DNA from: Pseudomonadota bacterium
GTDB lineage: Bacteria > Pseudomonadota > Alphaproteobacteria > Rhizobiales > Beijerinckiaceae
Length of the DNA: 13,393 bases
Direction of reading: 5' to 3'
NCBI GenBank assembly: GCA_023423995.1
Contig: JAFAEL010000041.1
Location: 1-13,393, forward strand
Under the pieces are notes generated by a model that worked only from the letters and a program-made list of their open reading frames with translations, had not been told where the DNA came from and did no database searches. Both the position numbers and the translations under genes were made by a program. Within the stretch, counting starts at the first letter, position 1. Every line of letters begins with the position of its first letter. Below are positions 7,761 to 13,393 of this stretch, piece by piece.

Positions 7761-7839
7761 CCCCGAACTCGGGCTGCGACCACGCGCCGAATTCGGGGCT
7801 AAAAGCCCGCGATGAGCTGACCGGCCCGCTGAAGCGGGC
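7761..7839. other. Structured intergenic segment with three inverted repeats
   Basis: Between rnk and the DUF1810 gene, CCCCGAACTCGG (7761-7772) and CCGAATTCGGGG (7787-7798) are 12-bp inverted arms with one mismatch and a 14-base loop. The second arm overlaps a GGGCT-AAA-AGCCC hairpin (7796-7808), so the two structures are mutually exclusive. A third hairpin is GCCCGC-TGAA-GCGGGC (7824-7839). The cluster could be the end of the upstream operon's transcript, an operator for rnk, or a repeat element. A small ORF on the minus strand through here (7627-7854) overlaps the rnk start and is probably not real. Confidence 0.4.
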
Positions 7840-7915
7840 GGAGAAGGAGCGCAAGCGCGATCATGGTGCGAGGCTCGGCCATTCGCGCCGAATTGTCAAC
7901 GCGCGCGAGCTGGAC

Positions 7916-8350
7916 TCAACCGCCCAACAGAGCGAGCGTGCGCGGGTCCGCCTCACCACCGCAATAGCGGTCGAGCGCCGTCCGAAACACGGCCGTCTGG
8001 CTGTGGGCTGCCCTGTCGAACAGCGTCATCGAGGAGCGGAACTTGAGGTCGTCCGGCTTGCCGAAAATGGCGTGGAGCGTTCGGCCCTGGAGGTCGAGAA
8101 CCGCCCCCGTGCAGGCCAGGAGCCGCTGGCCGAGAAGCGGGTGGGCAAGATAGGCCTCCGCCTCGTCCAGGCCCGATATCCCGTAGAACTGAGCCGTTGG
8201 CGAGATGCCGAGGCCGGCGAGTTGCGGAAAGACGAACCACATCCAGTGGCTGCGCTTCTGTCCGTCTCGCAGCTCGCCGAGAGCCCGTTCCCAGACGCCG
8301 TCCTGCGCCGCGACGAAGCGTTGCAAGCGGAACGGGTCCGGCTCCGTCAC
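7916..8350 (-). CDS. DUF1810 family protein
   Basis: The 144-residue protein spans the small DUF1810 domain. The family pattern is visible: DPF-LQRFV--Q near the N-terminus, the aromatic HWMWFVFPQL block (about 35-44), GISPTAQFYGI and LDEAEAYLAHPLLGQRL. It ends in a DLKFRSSMTLF stretch and the RYCGGEADPRTLALL tail. The biochemical function of the family is not established. The start is the GTG at 8348-8350, preceded by GAGAGG. It overlaps the dgoK stop by four bases (GTGA), implying translational coupling. It is the last gene of the probable minus-strand operon. No catalytic residues can be assigned. Confidence 0.85.
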   Translation of the reverse strand: MTEPDPFRLQRFVAAQDGVWERALGELRDGQKRSHWMWFVFPQLAGLGISPTAQFYGISGLDEAEAYLAHPLLGQRLLACTGAVLDLQGRTLHAIFGKPDDLKFRSSMTLFDRAAHSQTAVFRTALDRYCGGEADPRTLALLGG

Positions 8351-9258
8351 GTCAGCCTCTCCCGGAGGGGTTGCCGCGACAGGAGGGCGCCGAGACCCGC
8401 CAGCAGCGTCTCTTCCTGCCCCTTCACGGCGACCTCGATCCCCTCCGCCTGAAGCGCCATGCGGTAGAGCTCGGCCCGTGGCGGGTCGGCGACGATCGTG
8501 ACCTGCCCGGGGCGGCCGAACAGGCCGAAGGCGCCGGCGATCTCCTCGCCGGTCAGCAGGCCGGACAGGTAGGGCCCGAGCCGTTCGCGGCCCAGCCGGC
8601 CCGTGAGGGTCGCGGCGCGCGCCGCAAAGAGCCTGTTCAGCAGACCGCCCCCGGCCTCTCGCCCTCCAAGCGGCGAAGCGGCGAGCCCCTCCGCGAAGCC
8701 GGCGGGACCGGGAGGCTCCGTCGCGGGACGGCCGACCATCGAATGCTCGCGCAGGAGCGCATAGAGCTCGCCCGTCAGGAACGTCGCGAAACTCGCGATC
8801 CTGCCTTCCCGCAGCAGGGCCCATTTGCAATGCGTGCCGGGCAGGCAGACGAGGCCGTCCGTGACGCCCGAGCCGAGCAGGTGAGTCTCTTCGCCCCGCA
8901 TCACGTCCGCTCGGCCGCCCTCCAGCAGGCGGACGCCCGGCACGATCACGCCTTTGCGATCGTTCCCGATCTCGATGCTCATCAGCGCGGCAGCGATCTC
9001 GTCCACGCCGGCAGGGCATTCGGCGTAGGGTGCCATTGCCCAGCCTTCGCGGCTGCCGGCCATGCCGACGAGCACGACGGGCAGGTCCGGCTCCGCCGCG
9101 AGCCATGCGCCGCAATGGCGCGCGAAGACCCCGGCGTGCTCCCCGGCCTTGAGCCGGGACACGCCTTCGTCGGATTCGGCGCGAGCGAGGACGGCTGCGC
9201 CGTCGACCAGGAGCGCCCGGATGCGGCTCGTGCCCCAGTCGACCGCGACGAAGCGCAT
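8347..9258 (-). CDS. dgoK: 2-dehydro-3-deoxygalactonokinase family sugar-acid kinase
   Basis: The 303-residue protein matches the DgoK family, which phosphorylates 2-keto-3-deoxygalactonate in galactonate breakdown. Visible blocks are the ASKHA-type nucleotide-binding start VAVDWGTSRIRALLVD (4-19), VGMAGSREGW, the diagnostic PGVRLLEGGRADVMRGEET region (107-125) and CLPGTHCKW (138-146). The ATG at 9256-9258 places the nucleotide-binding strand at the N-terminus as in the family; a longer open frame to 9429 overlaps upp and is rejected. It follows upp by 14 bp and is coupled to the DUF1810 gene. No KDPGal aldolase or galactonate dehydratase is nearby, so the true substrate may differ from galactonate. 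Confidence 0.88.
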   Translation of the reverse strand: MRFVAVDWGTSRIRALLVDGAAVLARAESDEGVSRLKAGEHAGVFARHCGAWLAAEPDLPVVLVGMAGSREGWAMAPYAECPAGVDEIAAALMSIEIGNDRKGVIVPGVRLLEGGRADVMRGEETHLLGSGVTDGLVCLPGTHCKWALLREGRIASFATFLTGELYALLREHSMVGRPATEPPGPAGFAEGLAASPLGGREAGGGLLNRLFAARAATLTGRLGRERLGPYLSGLLTGEEIAGAFGLFGRPGQVTIVADPPRAELYRMALQAEGIEVAVKGQEETLLAGLGALLSRQPLRERLT

Positions 9259-9272
9259 CGGGACGCGCCGGG

Positions 9273-9902
9273 CTACCGGGTCCCGAACATGCGGTCGCCG
9301 GCATCGCCGAGGCCGGGAACGATATAGCCGTGCTCGTTCAGCCTCTCGTCGATCGCCGCCGTCCAGATCGGAACGTCGGGATGCATCGCCTTGAAGTTCG
9401 CAATGCCCTCGGGGGCCGCGAGGAGGCACACGATGCGCAACTCCTTCGCGCCACGCTCCTTCAGCCGATCCACGGCCGCAATGGCGGAGTTCGCGGTGGC
9501 CAGCATGGGGTCCAGCACCAGGACCTGCCTGTCGGCGAGATCGGATGGCGCCTTGAAATAGTACTCCACGGCCGAGAGCGTCTCGGGATCGCGATAGAGC
9601 CCGATATGGGCGACGCGCGCGGACGGCACGAGGTCCAGCATGCCGTCCAGGAAGCCGACCCCGGCCCGCAGGATCGGGGCGAGGACGAGCTTCTTGCCGG
9701 CCAGCTGCGGCGCCTGCATGCGGGTGATCGGCGTTTCGATCTCCACCATCTCGAGGGGAAGATCGCGCGTGACCTCGTAGAGCAGCAGCATCCCGATCTC
9801 GTTCAGGAGCTGCCTAAAACCCTTCGTCGAGCGCGTCTTGTCCCGCATCAGGGTCAGCTTGTGCTGAACCAGCGGGTGATCGACGACGGTTACACCTTGC
9901 AT
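9273..9902 (-). CDS. upp: Uracil phosphoribosyltransferase (UPRT)
   Basis: The 209-residue protein converts uracil plus PRPP to UMP. Family blocks include [14 protein letters not shown] (9-22), [14 protein letters not shown] (76-89), the PRPP loop DPMLATANS (131-139) and the uracil-binding [18 protein letters not shown] terminus. The usual PRPP loop is DPMLATGGS; here two glycines are replaced by Ala and Asn, which is notable. The start is uncertain. The ATG at 9902 gives the family length and has GAGG about six bases upstream, while an in-frame ATG at 9914 would add four residues without a Shine-Dalgarno. The adjacent DUF1688 gene suggests a role feeding uracil into catabolism (URC6-like) as well as, or instead of, salvage. 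A short CCCGAG...CTCGGG hairpin (9933-9952) lies just upstream. Confidence 0.95.
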   Translation of the reverse strand: MQGVTVVDHPLVQHKLTLMRDKTRSTKGFRQLLNEIGMLLLYEVTRDLPLEMVEIETPITRMQAPQLAGKKLVLAPILRAGVGFLDGMLDLVPSARVAHIGLYRDPETLSAVEYYFKAPSDLADRQVLVLDPMLATANSAIAAVDRLKERGAKELRIVCLLAAPEGIANFKAMHPDVPIWTAAIDERLNEHGYIVPGLGDAGDRMFGTR

Positions 9903-9966
9903 CCGGGGCCTCATTTTGACCGGCCCATCTGACCCGAGGAGCGGTGCTCGGGCAAGCGCCGGCGGC

Positions 9967-11229
9967 TCAGAACACGGTTCCGTCGCTGATCACCTGGAGG
10001 GGCGGCTCCCCGCCGGGACGCTTCTCGCGGGCGAGCCGCCTGCCCGTCGCCCAGGTGCCGCCCTCCAGAACCTTGGCGAGCGGGAACTCCTCGGCGGAGA
10101 GTTTCAGCTTTCGCCTGACCTCGTCGGCGACCCGGTCGAGGAGGGCAACCGTGAGCGCGCGCCATTCGACGACCAGGGGCGAGCCGACCTCGTGCGGGCG
10201 CTCGGCCTCCGCCGGATCGCGGAAGGCGAGGACACCTGTGTCGATGAACAGGCCGCCATTGCGGTACTCGGGCAGCCCGGTCAGCCCGTCGAGGTCCACG
10301 ACCTCGATGCCCGCCTCCTCGAGCGGCTCGATGAGGGAATAGGCGAGCCATTGCGAGAGCTTGTGAAACGGCACGAGCCCGCTGGTCGCGTCATCCGTCC
10401 GGATCTTGGGGTGGCGCCAGGTGTCGCCGAGATCGACGCCGCCCAGCGAAATCCGCCCGGGCCAGACCGGGCCGAGATGCAGCAGCACCGCCTCGAGGAT
10501 GGCCGGCGCGGCAAGGCGGTTCTCGGATGCCTGCCCGACGAGATGGTCGAACAGCCCGCCCGGTCGCGGATCGTCGGCGATGCCGAAGATTTCGGGATTG
10601 TCCTCGACGGTTTCGCCCAGGCGGTTGAGGAGCGACGCCCGGCCCTCGAGCCCGACGAGCGGGTTCTGGGCCGAGACCTGCATGCCGCGGGCGAGTTCGG
10701 TGACGGACAGCGTCGCCAGGGTCGAGGCATCCGCCCGGTAGGGCTGGTCCGGCCGAGCCGAAAATGCTCCGCCGATGAACATATCGAAGCTCGCGACCGC
10801 CAGCCCCTCGGAACGTCCGTAGGTCTCGCCGGTCCGGCCCTCCTCGTAGCGCCACGCCGCGCCCGCGCCCGCATCGAGCAGCACGCTGACGATGGCGAGG
10901 TCGAAGGCGGCACGCCCGCGTTCGCGTGCGTCGGTCCAGCGTACGGCCTCCGCGAGCGTGCCCCAGCGGTCGAGGCCGCCGGCCGCGAAATGGCGCCAGC
11001 GCGCATGCAGCGGGATTTCGAGCGTCGGATATTCGGCCCTGATGGTCTGGACGACCTGGTCGGCGCAGGCGGAAAGCCGGTCGAGGTCCACGGCGAAATG
11101 ATCGAGCTCGCCCGCTAGGCCGAGGCGCAGCATCGTCTCGGCACGCTCCCGCACGGCCGCGGAGGAGAGAAGGTGGCGGGCGGCGGCCGCCTCGTCGGTC
11201 GTGGAATGGTCAGCCAAGGATCGATCCAA
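9967..11229 (-). CDS. DUF1688 family protein, URC4-like, uracil catabolism
   Basis: The protein is about 420 residues and matches the DUF1688 family. Its typical segments are [16 protein letters not shown] near the start, DLDRL, FHARWRHF-type (here [15 protein letters not shown]), [83 protein letters not shown] and [23 protein letters not shown]4 of this family is required for the uracil (URC) catabolic pathway described in yeasts and also found in bacteria; its reaction is not assigned from sequence. No ATG exists near the N-terminus: the candidates are TTG at 11229 or TTG at 11217, neither with a Shine-Dalgarno, so coupling to the upstream gene (8-bp gap) is likely. The neighbouring upp supports the pathway assignment. 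Confidence 0.85.
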   Translation of the reverse strand: MDRSLADHSTTDEAAAARHLLSSAAVRERAETMLRLGLAGELDHFAVDLDRLSACADQVVQTIRAEYPTLEIPLHARWRHFAAGGLDRWGTLAEAVRWTDARERGRAAFDLAIVSVLLDAGAGAAWRYEEGRTGETYGRSEGLAVASFDMFIGGAFSARPDQPYRADASTLATLSVTELARGMQVSAQNPLVGLEGRASLLNRLGETVEDNPEIFGIADDPRPGGLFDHLVGQASENRLAAPAILEAVLLHLGPVWPGRISLGGVDLGDTWRHPKIRTDDATSGLVPFHKLSQWLAYSLIEPLEEAGIEVVDLDGLTGLPEYRNGGLFIDTGVLAFRDPAEAERPHEVGSPLVVEWRALTVALLDRVADEVRRKLKLSAEEFPLAKVLEGGTWATGRRLAREKRPGGEPPLQVISDGTVF

Positions 11230-11237
11230 GAGAGTTG

Positions 11238-12050
11238 TCAGTAGCCCTGAAGGACGACGACCTTCGGCGTCCCGGGCAGCGTCTCGCGCGAGAGGGTCAT
11301 CGAAGCGCCGTCCAGCCGGGCGGTGTCCCAGGCCTTCGCCCGTGCCCGGTCGAGGAACCGGTTCAGCGTGCTCTGCCCGAAGAAGTGCATCGGGATGATC
11401 AGCCTGGGACTCAGCGCGGATAGCACGTCCATCATCCCTTCGATGTCGAGCGTGTAGGATCCGTCAACGGGGACTAGGGCCACATCGATCCGCCCGAGCT
11501 GCTTCAGGTGCTCCGGGGTCAGCGTGTGATGCAGGTGCCCGAGATGGGCGATGCAGAGATCGGCAGCCTCGAAGACGAAGATCGAGTTGCCTTCCATGAT
11601 GGTGGATTCAGCGCCCCATTGCCGGATGTTGGTCACGACGTTCCGGATCCGGACATCCGCGAAGCGCTCGTCATAGGCCGGCGCCCGGCCGCCGCTCGGG
11701 TTCCAGCCGCGCAGGATCGTCCTGATGCCGGGATCCGGGTGGGCGGAGTAGTGGGTCGAGTGCGCCCGGTTCATCGTCACGATGTCCGGGGTGACGCTCG
11801 GACGCACATAGTCGTTGTAGTCGGTCGCGATCTTCACGCCGCCGGCGGTCTCGATCAGGAAGGTCGCATGCCCGACATAGGTCAGGCCGACCTCGTTGCT
11901 GGCCAGGGCGGCGGGAATGATCGGGAGGGAGCGGCGGGCGATGAGCCCTGGGCAGCCCTCCTCGGAGGCCCGAACGTGCCCGGGCGAAAGAAGCAGCGCC
12001 GCCGAAGCGATAAAGGCAAGTGCCAGGGCCGAACCGAGCTTCGATCGCAT
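11238..12050 (-). CDS. Exported MBL-fold metallo-hydrolase, UlaG-like
   Basis: The 270-residue precursor has a clear Sec signal peptide: RSK, a hydrophobic core (about 7-22) and a probable cleavage after HVRA (residue 28), so it acts in the periplasm. The mature part has metallo-beta-lactamase-fold features: VGHATFLIE (59-67), an ATDYND strand, a His-rich loop NRAHSTHYSAHPDPG (H97, H100, H104, D106), IAHLGHLHH (167-175), VPVDG with D196 and IPMHFFG with H222. The spacing of the His-rich loop differs from the usual HxHxDH, which makes the metal site unusual or subfamily-specific. The ATG at 12048-12050 has GGAGAAGG upstream and begins the signal peptide directly; an ATG seven codons earlier is less likely. 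It is the first gene of the operon; its substrate is unknown. Confidence 0.82.
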   Translation of the reverse strand: MRSKLGSALALAFIASAALLLSPGHVRASEEGCPGLIARRSLPIIPAALASNEVGLTYVGHATFLIETAGGVKIATDYNDYVRPSVTPDIVTMNRAHSTHYSAHPDPGIRTILRGWNPSGGRAPAYDERFADVRIRNVVTNIRQWGAESTIMEGNSIFVFEAADLCIAHLGHLHHTLTPEHLKQLGRIDVALVPVDGSYTLDIEGMMDVLSALSPRLIIPMHFFGQSTLNRFLDRARAKAWDTARLDGASMTLSRETLPGTPKVVVLQGY

Positions 12051-12081
12051 GACCCTTCTCCGAAGGTGCATGCCAGCCTTG

Positions 12082-12111
12082 CATAGAGCCTGCCGCCCGC
12101 GCCAGCCTCAA
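12082..12111 (-). promoter_or_regulatory. Possible promoter of the MBL-DUF1688-upp-dgoK-DUF1810 operon
   Basis: On the minus strand, TTGAGG (12106-12111) and TCTATG (12082-12087) are separated by 18 bp and lie 32 bp before the preferred MBL start. Both elements are imperfect, but this is the only spaced pair that I find in the divergent gap (12051-12166), from which this operon must be read. No convincing plus-strand promoter for the antiporter is visible there. Confidence 0.28.
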
Positions 12112-12166
12112 AGCAAGTACGAGAACGCGCGCCGTACCTGGGCGGAATGCCGAGCGAGGAACGTAG

Positions 12167-13393
12167 ATGCTCGAGACTCTGGTCTTTCTTCTTGCAGGTG
12201 CGGTGCTGCTCGTGCCGCTCACGCGGCGCGCGGGATTTGGCTCGATCCTTGGCTATCTGGCGGCCGGCGCGTTGATCGGCCCGGCTGGTCTCAGGCTGGT
12301 GACGGATGTCGAGACGATCCGGAGCGTCTCCGAGCTCGGCATCATCATGCTGCTCTTCCTGATCGGCCTCGAGCTGAAGCCGCGACGCCTGTGGGTGATG
12401 CGGCGCTCGGTCTTCGGGCTGGGAACGGCGCAGGTCGTGCTCACCGCAGCGGCCATCGCGGCCCCCCTCATGCTGCTCGGGATCCCCTGGGCCAGTACGA
12501 TCCTCCTCGGAGCCGGCCTTGCGCTGTCCTCGACCGCGATCGTCCTGCCGATGCTGGCCGAGCGGGAGATCCTCGGCCTGACCTCCGGGCGAGACAGTTT
12601 CGCCGTCCTCCTGTTTCAGGATCTCGCCTTCATCCCGGTTCTTGCGCTCGTGCCGCTCCTCGCCGGCCAGGGCCTGCCCGAACATCTGCCCTGGCTTTCG
12701 ATGGCGAAGGGGATCGGAGGCATCGTCGTCATCCTGGTCGGCGGAAGCTTCCTGGTCCCGATGCTGTTCAGGGTCATCGGAGGTGCGAGGACGCCCGAGG
12801 TGTTCACCGCGGCCTCCCTCCTGACCGTGGTCGGGGCCGGAGCAATTGCTCACGCCGTCGGCCTGTCGACCTCGCTCGGGGCCTTCCTGGCGGGCGTGCT
12901 GCTTTCGGATTCGGAATACCGGCACGAGCTCGAGGCGGACATCAAGCCGTTCGAGGGCCTGCTGCTCGGGTTCTTCTTCATCTCGGTCGGGATGTCGGCC
13001 AATCTCGGCCTCGCGCTCGCCGAACCGGGACGGATCGCGCTGGCCCTGGTCGGGCTGATCTTCGTCAAGGCTGCGCTCTGCTTCCTGATCGGGCGCATCT
13101 CGGGGCAGCAGACGGCCACCTCCGTGCGGTTCGCGCTGGCCCTCTCGCAGGGAAGCGAGTTCAGCTTCGTGCTGGTCGGCGCGGCGACGGGCGCAGGGGT
13201 GCTGTCGGGCACGCTCGCGGACGAAGCCAACCTCGTGGCGGCGCTGTCGATGGCGGCGACGCCGCTCCTCTTCGCCCTCTCCGAGAAACTGGTCCTGCCG
13301 CGGCTGACGCTGCCTCCGGCCCCGGTCTACGACGTCGTGACGGACGAGCACGTGCCCGTGATCATCTGCGGCTTCGGCCGCATGGGCCAGATC
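12167..13393 (+). CDS. Kef-type (CPA2) monovalent cation:proton antiporter, 3' end outside window
   Basis: The frame is open from the ATG to the last base (409 codons seen). It encodes a polytopic membrane protein of the CPA2 family, which exchanges K+ or Na+ for H+ across the inner membrane. Family segments are GYLAAGALIGP near residue 30, ELGIIMLLFLIGLELKP, ALSSTAIVLPML, the polar FQDLAFIPVL motif (150-159), GLSTSLGAFLAGVLLSDSEYRHELEADIKPFEGLLLGFFFISVGM and FALALSQGSEFSFVL. After the membrane region, VPVIICGFGRMGQ (396-408) begins an RCK/TrkA-N nucleotide-binding domain, the layout of KefB/KefC, and the window stops there. GAGGA (12156-12160) gives a good ribosome binding site. Glutathione gating, as in E. 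coli KefC, cannot be judged without the missing end. Confidence 0.93.
   Translation, partial: MLETLVFLLAGAVLLVPLTRRAGFGSILGYLAAGALIGPAGLRLVTDVETIRSVSELGIIMLLFLIGLELKPRRLWVMRRSVFGLGTAQVVLTAAAIAAPLMLLGIPWASTILLGAGLALSSTAIVLPMLAEREILGLTSGRDSFAVLLFQDLAFIPVLALVPLLAGQGLPEHLPWLSMAKGIGGIVVILVGGSFLVPMLFRVIGGARTPEVFTAASLLTVVGAGAIAHAVGLSTSLGAFLAGVLLSDSEYRHELEADIKPFEGLLLGFFFISVGMSANLGLALAEPGRIALALVGLIFVKAALCFLIGRISGQQTATSVRFALALSQGSEFSFVLVGAATGAGVLSGTLADEANLVAALSMAATPLLFALSEKLVLPRLTLPPAPVYDVVTDEHVPVIICGFGRMGQI

Noticed and set aside
7627..7854. A 75-codon minus-strand ORF containing a repeated PEFGA
   Set aside because: The repeated peptide comes from the inverted repeat at 7761-7798, the ORF overlaps the rnk start, and no ribosome binding site or domain supports it.
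7241..9327. Long plus-strand ORFs across rnk, DUF1810 and dgoK (7241-8452 and 8197-9327)
   Set aside because: Shadows of the recognisable minus-strand genes; biased composition and no motifs.
11882..13351. A 489-codon minus-strand open frame across the antiporter
   Set aside because: Low-complexity, Arg/Glu/Gln/Asp-rich translation antisense to a clear Kef-family protein; it also runs into the MBL gene.

Overview
This is high-G+C DNA with dense, GC3-biased coding on both strands. Its gene content (Rnk, a class III cyclase with TolB-like and TPR parts, a YghU-type GST, a DUF1688/Upp pair and a DgoK-type kinase) and a palindromic intergenic repeat near the left end fit an alphaproteobacterium. 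Hyphomicrobiales, perhaps near Methylobacteriaceae, is an inference from overall gene style, not from a marker gene. There are no rRNAs, tRNAs, insertion sequences, phage genes or CRISPR arrays.

Layout. (1) 1-243: non-coding end with a REP-like palindromic repeat, then prfC (release factor 3) on the minus strand. (2) 1840-2308: divergent intergenic region. It holds a 24-codon ORF behind a Shine-Dalgarno sequence that matches the complement of the 16S rRNA 3' tail over 14 consecutive bases, followed by CCTCC motifs, small hairpins and a strong terminator hairpin. It looks like a free-standing small-protein mRNA or dual-function RNA. (3) 2309-6020, plus strand: a tight three-gene unit. It encodes a class III adenylate cyclase with TolB-like and TPR regions, a soluble PAP2/vanadium-haloperoxidase-type enzyme that overlaps the cyclase gene through a tandem repeat coding in two frames, and a bacterial G1 (eqolisin) glutamic peptidase. 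(4) 6136-7026: yghU, a Nu-class glutathione transferase, convergent with (5) rnk at 7169-7630, minus strand. (6) 7631-7915: a structured intergenic region rich in inverted repeats. (7) 7916-12050, minus strand: a probable five-gene operon running from an exported MBL-fold hydrolase through a DUF1688/URC4 protein, upp and dgoK to a DUF1810 protein. (8) 12167 to the window end: a divergent Kef-type cation/proton antiporter, cut by the window edge inside its RCK domain.

How the genes may work together. DUF1688 next to Upp matches two of the core enzymes of the URC uracil-catabolism route, in which uracil is first converted to UMP; the GTP-cyclohydrolase-II-like URC1 is not visible here. The cyclase/haloperoxidase-like/glutamic-peptidase unit is the best candidate for an undescribed system: a signalling enzyme is physically coupled to two hydrolytic-type enzymes, all with intact catalytic motifs and none with an obvious signal peptide. 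The small-ORF locus is the most unusual non-enzymatic signal.
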